64,000 bases of DNA from Prosopocoilus inquinatus (lineage: Eukaryota > Arthropoda > Insecta > Coleoptera > Lucanidae), in assembly GCA_036172665.1 (NCBI GenBank), contig JAYKNF010000013.1, positions 5,513,789-5,577,788 of the forward strand, given 5' to 3'. The notes beneath the pieces were generated by a model, which did no database searches, was not told the DNA's origin, and saw only the letters and a program-made list of their open reading frames with translations. Every line of letters starts with the position of its first letter. The stretch's first letter is position 1. Positions 32,975-43,500 of the stretch are shown here, piece after piece. The translations under genes were made by a program, and so were the position numbers.

Positions 32975-33792
32975 TTTTTTGGATTGGATCGTAAATATAA
33001 CCCACACCCTGTTTTGTAAGGTTTTATATAGAATCCGCTTCCCACTGCTTTTGTTTCCATAGCGCGATTATGTCGCTCTGCCTCTTTCAGTTGCTCTTTC
33101 GCAGCTTTTGCATCGTTTACCGCCTTAGCAATTGCAGCTGCACCGCCGCCGAGCGATCCTATTGCGCCCAAAGCCGCAAATAATGGAATTAAAGGTAAAA
33201 ACCCTCCTCTCTTAGGAATTGGTATCACTCTTTGACGTGGAGGTCTTATTTTCTTGTGGTCCTTCTTTAAAACAGCCTGCGCCAATTTCACATTTTCTAA
33301 CAGACTCTTGTTACCATTACGTGAAATTGCATGTTGTGCTTTCCTTACAGCTTGTCGAAATGATAATTTACCACCACGCTTCTTCCTTTTACTACGCTTT
33401 CTCTTCACTCCGTTTCCCATTCCAAGCTTTGTCTTAGCTTTCATTAAGGCGGCTACAGATAACGCAGATGCTTTTTCACCAAATCCCGCTTCTGTACTCT
33501 TCACTCTTTTCACTGCCGCTTGATACAATTTTTTATCTGCTTCGTGACGTTTTTCTAAATCGCTACTTACAGAATATGCGATATCGTGTTGCTTGCAAGC
33601 CTCATCCAACGCATTCACACCTCTGTCTCCTCTTTTAAGTCGAACGTCTAATTTTGTGCCCGGACCGCAGTAATTGTAACCTGGTAAGTGTAACTCTACT
33701 GGTAGTTTATTAATTAACGTATTAAGTAAACCACGACCTTTTCGTTTTAAGGTGCTTCTCGCAGTGTAATCTGTTTTGACACGACGTCGCAT
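32971..33792 (-). CDS. PLA2-domain / pVI-like capsid protein, 273 aa
   Basis: The N-terminal domain carries a calcium-loop motif YCGPGT (41-46) and the catalytic pair His69-Asp70 in DEACKQHDIAYS, as in the phospholipase A2 domains of parvovirus VP1 and Polinton proteins. Such domains help particles breach membranes. A basic stretch RKRSKRKKRGGK (131-142) could be a nuclear localisation signal. A hydrophobic Gly/Ala segment lies at 195-226 (FLPLIPLFAALGAIGSLGGG), and the end has GSGFYIKPYKTGCGLYL, like pVI-type minor capsid proteins. The zero frame ends in TGA directly after a slippery heptamer that leads into the protease. TATATAAAG lies upstream. Confidence 0.88.
   Translation of the reverse strand: MRRRVKTDYTARSTLKRKGRGLLNTLINKLPVELHLPGYNYCGPGTKLDVRLKRGDRGVNALDEACKQHDIAYSVSSDLEKRHEADKKLYQAAVKRVKSTEAGFGEKASALSVAALMKAKTKLGMGNGVKRKRSKRKKRGGKLSFRQAVRKAQHAISRNGNKSLLENVKLAQAVLKKDHKKIRPPRQRVIPIPKRGGFLPLIPLFAALGAIGSLGGGAAAIAKAVNDAKAAKEQLKEAERHNRAMETKAVGSGFYIKPYKTGCGLYLRSNPKN
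32974..32980 (-). promoter_or_regulatory. candidate -1 ribosomal frameshift site (A AAA AAC)
   Basis: In the zero frame CCA AAA AAC TGA, the heptamer fits X XXY YYZ exactly. The same heptamer drives -1 frameshifting in several retroviruses. The zero-frame stop follows directly, and the -1 frame continues into the protease (CTG AAA TAT). A GC-rich stretch (CCTCGGCGACCG) begins about 10 nt downstream and could support a structure. Function is not shown. Confidence 0.65.
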
Positions 33793-33857
33793 TTATGGCT
33801 TTTCTTTCTAACAGTCAACGATGTTACATGTGTACTACTTCAATACTCACTGCTTAT

Positions 33858-33866
33858 CTTTATATA
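33858..33866 (-). promoter_or_regulatory. TATA box of PLA2/pVI-like gene
   Basis: TATATAAAG on the - strand lies 66 bp upstream of the ATG. A minimal upstream frame (ATGTAA) sits in the leader. The promoter may serve the PLA2-protease-penton block. Confidence 0.6.
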
Positions 33867-34004
33867 GCGTAAAAATTTCTCTTAATTTTTTGGTTAAGTA
33901 TCGTTAGTTTATTAAATAAAGGGTCAAACAGTGTTCTTAGAAAATTTTATTTATAACTGACAGTGTCATATCTAGAAATATATACATATTAAATCACATA
34001 ACAT

Positions 34005-34861
34005 TTACATATTAAGAGCTTTATGCATACTTATATCAAAAATTAATTTACTAATTCCAAACATCATTAATTCATTTGTAATTGCTCCTTTCTCAGATAT
34101 TTCATTATTGAGAAATGATTTAACATTTGTCTTCATATCACTTTCCATAACACTCAAGCATGGAATCATGTTGCTGTAGAATGATTTATAGTTCAATTGT
34201 TTCAAAACTTCTAAACGATATAATACAATATCACACAATTTCCAGAGTTCCAATAGACCCTTATAAGATATATATAATGTCTCCACTCCTCTTTCTAATT
34301 TCAGTATTTTCGTTCCTTCGATGCGTTCGAAAGAAGCCTTTACTGAGCTGATTTTCATTACCGGATAAATAGTTTTCTTCTCAGTAAAATACGACTTCAA
34401 AGTGTAGTTATAAGAACAAAATTCTTTCCATTCCTCTTCTAAAAACGATATGCTCTGCCTTTTGGAACCCATAATACGTATTATCGGATCAAAAAATGTT
34501 TCGGTACACAGTCCGACACAAATCCACTTCGTACGGCTCTTATTTAGAAAATATACACTTTGAGCTAAAAGTGGCAACTGATCTACGTCAGTCACCTCTC
34601 TTGCTTCTGAAATCTCGGAAGGTGCTGTCTCATTAGTATCACATTGACGAAAATCTTCATCTGTGAAGTAAGGCTGGGAGAGTATTTCAAATTGAAACTC
34701 GTTTCGAACTGAGGGCATATTCAAACCGTGCTCATCCGGCTTTTCTTCTTTTGGTTTGTCAACGTTTTCAGTCAGAAGTCTTTTCTTCTGTACGTCATCA
34801 AAAGGATCGTTCACGTGCCTTCTCTTTTGCTTCAGGAAAAAATCCACTTGTTTAGATGTCA
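34005..34861 (-). CDS. hypothetical Polinton protein, 285 aa, splice-made start codon
   Basis: The function is not known to me. The open frame extends upstream only through a TTG, and the first in-frame ATG without splicing would remove about 46 residues. A 62-nt intron (34923-34862) ends just before TGACATCT; joining it to the preceding ...ATAAAA gives ATGACATCT, a start codon split A|TG in the correct frame (MTSKQVDFFLKQKRR). The A of the ATG is therefore base 34924. The N-terminus is basic, then acidic to about residue 100. The central part (SVYFLNKSRTKWICVGLC, ending SFLEEEWKEF) recalls PC4-like single-strand DNA binding folds, which is a guess. The C-terminal half is helical. The gene is the first on the - strand from the right end, behind a TATATAAGG box. 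Confidence 0.75.
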
Positions 34862-34923
34862 CTGTTAAATACAATAAAAATATACAAATTATAAATTATT
34901 ACAATAAGATGACTTAAACTTAC
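34862..34923 (-). other. 62-nt intron splitting the start codon
   Basis: The donor ATAAAA|GTAAGTTTAAG and the acceptor TATTGTATTTAACAG|TGACATC are both good matches to consensus. The length equals that of the intron in the polymerase gene. Splicing creates the only plausible full-length ATG of the downstream frame. Confidence 0.75.
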
Positions 34924-35004
34924 TTTTATGTATGTAGGTAGGTGATTAACTTAACAACACAACTCACAGTTCTGTAACAACTGAATCTATTCCCAAATGA
35001 AGAA

Positions 35005-35013
35005 CCTTATATA
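35005..35013 (-). promoter_or_regulatory. TATA box of the 285-aa gene
   Basis: TATATAAGG on the - strand lies about 85 bp upstream of the intron donor. No ATG occurs in the predicted first exon, consistent with the start codon being completed by splicing. Confidence 0.6.
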
Positions 35014-35029
35014 ACAAGATTTTAGGTGG

Positions 35030-35360
35030 GGGTCCCTACCTCCTCCAACCTTACGGTCGTATTCAAGATAAACCGTTTTTGGATCCTCCGTCAAGTTAAG
35101 GTCACGTCAAGGATAGATAATTTTTGGAACCCTCCTCTGACCTCGCTTTTAGAGGTAATGATGAGGTCACGTCAATGACATTGAAAATTTTGCAACCTCC
35201 TCTGACTTGATCCTTAACCTTGTAGTTACATCGGCACAAAGCAAATTTTAGAACCTCCTCCGATCTTAACCTTGAACCCTCAAGGTCATTTCAAAGTTAC
35301 CTCTCGGTTACGTTAAGAACAGGTCGATTCTGGAACCTCCTCTAATCTTGACCTTGATCG
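35030..35360. repeat. diverged copies of TIR arm sequence
   Basis: The motif GGAACCTCCTCYGAYCTTGACC, found in the hairpin arms, recurs in eroded form near 35035, 35085, 35143, 35190, 35250 and 35330, at irregular spacings of about 50-80 bp. GGTCACGTCA also recurs (35100, 35165, 35404). The region looks like a decayed tandem array of terminal-repeat units between the first - strand promoter and the right terminal repeat. I see no gene in it. Confidence 0.75.
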
Positions 35361-35509
35361 AGGTCACCTCAAGGTTATGGCCTTGAAGTTTAAGGTCATG
35401 GTGAGGTCACGTCAGGAATAGGCCGATTCTGGAACCTCCTCCGACCTTGACCTTGAACTTTATTGGTCAAGGTCGGAGGAGGTTCCAGAATCGGCCTATT
35501 CCTACTACT
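35361..35509. repeat. right terminal inverted repeat
   Basis: This is the reverse-complement partner of 16541-16690. The outer 105 bp (35405-35509) differ from the left end at two positions. Inward of that, the match is interrupted by indels but the CTTCAAGG...ACCTTGAGGTGACC segment is shared. It ends with CCTACTACT next to the target duplication. Confidence 0.93.
35414..35503. repeat. terminal hairpin in right TIR
   Basis: The arms 35414-35452 and 35465-35503 are perfectly complementary over 39 nt, with the 12-nt loop 35453-35464. The palindrome mirrors the left hairpin and likewise ends six bases from the tip. The perfect match here, compared with one mismatch on the left, suggests that base pairing is maintained or was recently corrected. 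Confidence 0.94.
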
Positions 35510-35515
35510 AGCGTT
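35510..35515. repeat. target site duplication, right copy (AGCGTT)
   Basis: This is the second copy of the 6-bp target, followed directly by GTTCCTG of the satellite. Removing the element and one copy restores an ordinary monomer in register. Confidence 0.97.
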
Positions 35516-38500
35516 GTTCCTGTGATGTATCTAATCGATCCTTACTCATCTATCATGTTATTTGGCGTTTCGATGGACTCCAGTAACTTTGATGTGAGAT
35601 ACGAAGTTCTCGGACGCAGCTGAAGCTGGAAATAGTTTTAAACGAAACAACACGTATTAGCGTTGTTCCTGTGATGTATCTAATCGATCCTTACTCATCT
35701 ATCATGTTATTTGACGTTTGGACGGACTCCAGTAACTCTGATGTGAGATACAAAGTTCTCGGACGCAGCAGAAGCTGGAAATAGTTTTGAACGAAGCAAC
35801 AGGTATTAGCGTTGTTCCTGTGATGTATCTAAACGATCCTTACTTATCTAACATATTATATGACGTTTGGATGGACTCCAGTAAGTCTGATGTTAGATAC
35901 AAAGTTTTTGGACGCAGCAGCTGCTGGAAATAGTTTTAAACGAAACAACACGTATTAGCGTTGTTCCTGTGCTGTATCTAATCGATCCTTACTTATCTAT
36001 CATGTTATTTGACGTTTCGATGGACTCCAGTAACTCTGATGTGAGATACGACGTTTTCGGACGCAGCAGAAGCTGGAAATAGTTTTAAACGAAACAACAC
36101 GCATTAGCGTTGTTCCTGTGATGTATCTAATCGATCCTTACTCATCTATCATGTTATTTGGCGTTTCGATGGACTCCAGTAACTCTGATGTGAGATACAA
36201 AGTTTACGGACGCAGCAGAAGCTGTAAATAGTTTTAAATGAAACAACACGTATTAGCGTTGTTCCTGTGATGTATCTAATCGATCCTTACTCATCTATCA
36301 TGTTATTTGACGTTTGGATGGACTCCAGTAAGTCTGATGTGAGATACAAAGTTCTCGGACGCAGCAGAAGCTGGAAATAGTTTTAAACGAAACAACACGC
36401 ATTAGCGTTGTTCCTGTGATGTATCTAATCGGTCCTTACTCATCTATCATGTTATTTGTCGTTTCGATGGACTCTAGTAATTCTGATGTGATATACGAAG
36501 TTTTTGGACGCAGCAGGAGCTGGAAATAGTTTTGAACGAAACAACACGTATTAGCGTTGTCCCTGTGATGTATCTAAACGATCCTTACTTATCTAACATG
36601 TTATTTGACGTTTGGATGGACTCCAGTAAGTCTGATGTGAGATACAAAGTTTTTGGACGCAGCAGGAGCTGGAAATAGTTTTAAACGAAACAACACGTAT
36701 TAGCGTTGTTCCTGTGCTGTATCTAATCGATGCTTACTTATCTATCATGTTATTTGACGTTTCGATGGACTCCAGTAACTCTGATGTGAGATACGACGTT
36801 TTCGGACGCAGCAGAAGCTGGAAATAGTTTTAAACAAAACAACACGCATTAGCGATGTTCCTGTGATGTATCCAATCGATCCTTACTCATCTATCATGTT
36901 ATTTTACGTTTGAATGGACTCCAGTAACTCTGATGTGAGATACGAAGTTCTCGGACGCAGCAGAAGCTGGAAATAGTTTTGAACGAAGCAACACGTATTA
37001 GCGTTGTTCCTGTGATGTATCTAAACGATTCATACTTATCTAACATATTATATGACGTTTGGATGGACTCCAGTAACTCTAATGTGAGATACGAAATTTT
37101 CGGACGCAGCAGCAGCTGGAAATAGTTTTAAACGAAACAACACATATTAGCGTTGTTCCTGTGATGTATCTAATCGATCCTTACTCATCTATCATGTTAT
37201 TTGGCGTTTCGATGGACTCCAGTAACTCTGATGTGAGATACAAAGTTCTCGGACGCAGCAGAAGCTGGAAATAGTTTTGAACGAAACAACACGTATTAGC
37301 GTTGTTCCTGTGATGTATCTAATCGATCCTTACTTAGCTACTATGTTATTTGACGTTTCGATGGACTCCAGTAACTCTAATGTGAGATACGAAATTTTCG
37401 GACGCAGCAGCAGCTGGAAATAGTTTCAATCGAAACAACACATATTAGCGTTGTTCCTGTGATGTATCTAATCGATCCTTACTCATCTCTCATGTTATTT
37501 GACGTTTGGACGGACTCCAGTAACTCTGATGTGAGATACAAAGTTCTCGGACGCAGCAGAAGCTGGAAATAGTTTTGAACGAAACAACACGTATTAGCGT
37601 TGTTCCTGTGCTGTATCTAATCGATCCTTACTCATCTATCATGTTATTTGGCGTTTCGATGGACTCCAGTAACTTTGATGTGAGATACGAAGTTCTCGGA
37701 CGCAGCTGAAGCTGGAAATAGTTTTAAACGAAACAACACGTATTAGCGTTGTTCCTGTGATGTATCTAATCGATCCTTACTCATCTATCATGTTATTTGA
37801 CGTTTGGACGGACTCCAGTAACTCTGATGTGAGATACAAAGTTCTCGGACGCAGCAGAAGCTGGAAATAGTTTTGAACGAAGCAACACGTATTAGCGTTG
37901 TTCCTGTGATGTATCTAAACGATCCTTACTTATCTAACATATTATATGACGTTTGGATGGACTCCAGTAAGTCTGATGTGAGATAAGACGTTTTCGGACG
38001 CAGCAGAAGCTGGAAATAGTTTTTAACGAAACAACACGCATTAGCGTTGTTCCTGTGATGTATCTAATCGATCCTTACTCATCTATCATGTTATTTGACG
38101 TTTCGATGGACTCCAGTAACTCTGATGTGAGATAAGACGTTTTCGGACGCAGCAGAAGCTGGAAATAGTTTTTAACGAAACAACACGCATTAGCGTTGTT
38201 CCTGTGATGTATCTAATCGATCCTTACTCATCTATCATGTTATTTGGCGTTTCGATCGACTCCAGTAACTTTGATGTGAGATACGAAGTTCTCGGACGCA
38301 GCTGAAGCTGGAAATAGTTTTAAACGAAACAACACGTATTAGCGTTGTTCCTGTGATGTATCTAATCGGTCCTTACTCATCTATCATGTTATTTGACGTT
38401 TGGACGGACTCCAGTAACTCTGATGTGAGATACAAAGTTCTCGGACGCAGCAGAAGCTGGAAATAGTTTTGAACGAAGCAACACGTATTAGCGTTGTTCC

Positions 38501-40527
38501 TGTGATGTATCTAAACGATCCTTACTTATCTAACATATTATATGACGTTTGGATGGACTCCAGTAAGTCTGATGTGAGATACAAAGTTTTTGGACGCAGC
38601 AGCTGTTGGAAATAGTTTTAAACGAAACAACACGTATTAGCGTTGTTCCTGTGCTGTATCTAATCGATCCTTACTTATCTATCATGTTATTTGACGTTTC
38701 GATGGACTCCAGTAACTCTGATGTGAGATACGACGTTTTCGGACTCAGCAGAAGCTGGAAATAGTTTTAAACGAAACAACACGCATTAGCGTTGTTCCTG
38801 TGATGTATCTAATCGATCCTTACTCATCTATCATGTTATTTGGCGTTTCGATGGACTCCAGTAACTCTGATGTGAGATACAAAGTTTACGGACGCAGCAG
38901 AAGCTGTAAATAGTTTTAAATGAAACAACACGTATTAGCGTTGTTCCTGTGATGTATCTAATCGATCCTTACTCATCTATCATGTTATTTGACGTTTGGA
39001 TGGACTCCAGTAACCCTGATGTGAGATACGAAATTTTCGGACGCAGCGGAAGCTGGAAATAGTTTTAAACGAAACAACACGCATTAGCGTTGTTCCTGTG
39101 ATGTATCTAATCGATCCTTACTCATCTATCATGTTATTTGTCGTTTCGATGGACTCTAGTAATTCTGATGTGAGATACGACGTTTTCGGACGCAGCAGCA
39201 GCTGGAAATAGTTTTAAACGAAACAACACATATTAGCGTTGTTCCTGTGATGTATCTAATCGATCCTTACTCATCTATCATGTTATTTGACGTTTGGACG
39301 GACTCCAGTAACTCTGATGTGAGATACAAAGTTCTCGGACGCAGCAGAAGCTGGAAATAGTTTTGAACGAAACATCACGTATTAGCGTTGTTCCTGTGAT
39401 GTATCTAAACGATCCTTACTTATCTAACATATTATATGACGTTTGGATGGACTCCAGTAAGTCTGATGTGAGATACAATGTTTTTGGACGCAGCAGCTGC
39501 TGGAAATAGTTTTAAACGAAACAACACGTATTAGCGTTGTTCCTGTGATGTATCTAATCGATCCTTACTCATCTATCATGTTATTTGACGTTTGGATGGA
39601 CTCCAGTAACCCTGATGTGAGATACGAAATTTTCGGACGCAGCGGAAGCTGGAAATAGTTTTAAACGAAACAACACTCATTAGCGTTGTTCCTGTGATGT
39701 ATCTAATCGATCCTTATTTATATATCATGTTATTTGACGTTTGGATGGACTCCAGTAACTCTAATGTGAGATACGAAATTTTCGGACGCAGCAGCAGCTG
39801 GAAATAGTTTTAAACGAAACAACACATATTAGCGTTGTTCCTGTTATGTATCTAATCGATCCTTACTCATCTATCATGTTATTTGTCGTTTCGATGGACT
39901 CTAGTAATTCTGATGTGAGATACGAAGTTTTTGGACGCAGCAGGAGCTGGAAATAGTTTTGAACGAAACAACACGTATTAGCGTTGTCCCTGTGATGTAT
40001 CTAAACGATCCTTACTTATCTAACATGTTATTTGACGTTTGGATGGACTCCAGTAAGTCTGATGTGAGTTACGAAGTTCTCGGACGCAGCTGAAGCTAGA
40101 AATAGTTTTAAAGGAAACAACACGCATTAGCGTTGTTCCTGTGATGTATCTAATCGATCCTTACTCATCTATCATGTTATTTGTCGTTTCGATGGACTCT
40201 AGTAATTCTGATGTGAGATACGAAGTTTTTGGACGCAGCAGAAGCTGGAGGTAGTTTTGAACGAAACAACACATATTAGCGTTGTTCCTGTGATGTATCT
40301 AATCGATCCTTACTTAGCTACTATGTTATTTGACGTTTCGATGGACTCCAGTAACTCTAATGTGAGATACGAAATTTTCGGACGCAGCAGCAGCTGGAAA
40401 TAGTTTTAAACGAAACAACACGTATTAGCGTTGTTCCTGTGCTGTATCTAATCGATCCTTACTTATCTATCATGTTATTTGACGTTTCGATGGACTCCAG
40501 TAACTCTGATGTGAGATACGACGTTTT

Positions 40528-43500
40528 CGGACGCAGCAGAAGCTGGAAATAGTTTTAAACGAAACAACACGCATTAGCGTTGTTCCTGTGATGTATCTAA
40601 TCGATCCTTACTCATCTATCATGTTATTTGGCGTTTCGATGGACTCCAGTAACTCTGATGTGAGATACAAAGTTTACGGACGCAGCAGAAGCTGTAAATA
40701 GTTTTAAATGAAACAACACGTATTAGCGTTGTTCCTGTGATGTATCTAATCGATCCTTACTCATCTATCATGTTATTTGACGTTTGGATGGACTCCAGTA
40801 ACCCTGATGTGAGATACGAAATTTTCGGACGCAGCGGAAGCTGGAAATAGTTTTAAACGAAACAACACGCATTAGCGTTGTTCCTGTGATGTATCTAATC
40901 GATCCTTACTCATCTATCATGTTATTTGTCGTTTCGATGGACTCTAGTAATTCTGATGTGAGATACGACGTTTTCGGACGCAGCAGAAGCTGGAAATAGT
41001 TTTAAACGAAACAACACATATTAGCGTTGTTCCTGTGATGTATCTAATCGATCCTTACTCATCTATCATGTTATTTGACGTTTGGACGGACTCCAGTAAC
41101 TCTGATGTGAGATACAAAGTTCTCGGACACAGCAGAAGCTGGAAATAGTTTTGAACGAAACAACACGTATTAGCGTTGTTCCTGTGATGTATCTAAACGA
41201 TCCTTACTTATCTATCATGTTGTTTGACGTTTGAATGGACTCCAGTAACTCTAATGTGAGATACGAAATTTTCGGACGCAGCAGCAGCTGGAAATAGTTT
41301 TAAACGAAACAACACATATTAGCGTTGTTCCTGTGATGTATCTAATCGATCCTTACTCATCTATCATGTTATTTGACGTTTGGACGGACTCCAGTAACTC
41401 TGATGTGAGATACAAAGTTCTCGGACGCAGCAGAAGCTGGAAATAGTTTTGAACGAAACAACACGTATTAGCGTTGTTCCTGTGATGTATCTAAACGATC
41501 CTTACTTATCTAACATATTATATGACGTTTGGATGGACTCCAGTAAGTCTGATGTGAGATACAAAGTTTTTGGAGGCAGCAGCTGCTGGAAATAGTTTTA
41601 AACGAAACAACACGTATTAGCGTTGTTCCTGTGATGTATCTAATCGATCCTTACTCATCTATCATGTTATTTGACGTTTGGATGGACTCCAGTAACCCTG
41701 ATGTGAGATACGAAATTTTCGGACGCAGCGGAAGCTGGAAATAGTTTTAAACGAAACAACACTCATTAGCGTTGTTCCTGTGATGTATCTAATCGATCCT
41801 TACTTATCTATCATGTTATTTGACGTTTGGATGGACTCCAGTAACTCTAATGTGAGATACGAAATTTTCGGACGCAGCAGCAGCTGGAAATAGTTTTAAA
41901 CGAAACAACACATATTAGCGTTGTTCCTGTTATGTATCTAATCGATCCTTACTCATCTATCATGTTATTTGTCGTTTCGATGGACTCTAGTAATTCTGAT
42001 GTGAGATACGAAGTTTTTGGACGCAGCAGGAGCTGGAAATAGTTTTGAACGAAACAACACGTATTAGCGTTGTCCCTGTGATGTATCTAAACGATCCTTA
42101 CTTATCTAACATGTTATTTGACGTTTGGATGGACTCCAGTAAGTCTGATGTGAGTTACGAAGTTCTCGGACGCAGCTGAAGCTAGAAATAGTTTTAAAGG
42201 AAACAACACGCATTAGCGTTGTTCCTGTGATGTATCTAATCGATCCTTACTCATCTATCATGTTATTTGTCGTTTCGATGGACTCTGGTAATTCTGATGT
42301 GAGATACGAAGTTTTTGGAAGCAGCAGAAGCTGGAGGTAGTTTTGAACGAAACAACACATATTAGCGTTGTTCCTGTGATGTATCTAATCGATCCTTACT
42401 TAGCTACTATGTTATTTGACGTTTCGATGGACTCCAGTAACTCTAATGTGAGATACGAAATTTTCGGACGCAGCAGCAGCTGGAAATAGTTTTAAACGAA
42501 ACAACACATGTTAGCGTTGTTCCTGTGATGTATCTAATCGATCCTTACTTATCTATCATGTTATTTGACGTTTGGACGGACTCCAGTAACTCTGATGTGA
42601 GATACAAAGTTCTCGGACGCAGCAGAAGCTGGAAATAGTTTTGAACGAAACAACACGTATTAGCGTTGTTCCTGTAATGTATCTAAACGATCCTTACTTA
42701 TCTAACATATTATATGACGTTTGGATGGACTCCAGTAAGTCTGATGTGAGATACAAAGTTTTTGGACGCAGCAGCTGCTGGAAATAGTTTTAAACGAAAC
42801 AACACGTATTAGCGTTGTTCCTGTGCTGTATCTAAGCGATCCTTACTTATCTATCATGTTATTTGACGTTTCGATGGACTCCAGTAACTCTGATGTGAGA
42901 TACGACGTTTTCGGACGCAGCAGAAACTGGAAATAGTTTTTAACGAAACAACACATATTAGCGTTGTTCCTGTGATGTATCTAATCGATCCTTACTTATC
43001 TATCATGTTATTTGACGTTTGGATGGACTCCAGTAACTCTAATGTGAGATACGAAATTTTCGGACGCAGCAGCAGCTGGAAATAGTTTTAAACGAAACAA
43101 CACATATTAGCGTTGTTCCTGTTATGTATCTAATCTATCCTTACTCATCTATCATGTTATTTGTCGTTTCGATGGACTCTAGTAATTCTGATGTGAGATA
43201 CGAAGTTTTTGGACGCAGCAGGAGCTGGAAATAGTTTTGAACGAAACAACACGTATTAGCGTTGTCCCTGTGATGTATCTAAACGATCCTTACTTATCTA
43301 ACATGTTATTTGACGTTTGGATGGACTCCAGTAAGTCTGATGTGAGTTACGAAGTTCTCGGACGCAGCTGAAGCTAGAAATAGTTTTAAACGAAACAACA
43401 CGCATTAGCGTTGTTCCTGTGATGTATGTAATCGATCCTTACTCATCTATCATGTTATTTGTCGTTTCGATGGACTCTAGTAATTCTGATGTGAGATACG

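Larger units (their letters stand above)
16541..35509. mobile_element. complete Maverick/Polinton element, 18,969 bp
   Basis: The ends are matching inverted repeats beginning AGTAGTAGGAATAGG, flanked by a perfect 6-bp duplication. The element carries the diagnostic set: protein-primed DNA polymerase B, retroviral-type integrase with a chromodomain-like tail, adenain-like cysteine protease and FtsK/HerA-type packaging ATPase, plus double-jelly-roll major capsid, penton and PLA2/pVI-like proteins. Polintons are known to be 15-20 kb with 5'-AG ends and 6-bp duplications, which fits. The polymerase is alone on the + strand and the other genes are on the - strand. No stop interrupts a core gene, except that the protease lies in the -1 frame behind a slippery heptamer. 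I infer a recent and perhaps still functional copy. Confidence 0.97.

Noticed and set aside
33810..33850. Possible intron in the PLA2/pVI leader (GTGAGTATT...TGTTAG)
   Set aside because: It would be only about 43 nt, shorter than all other introns here, and the ATG lies downstream either way.
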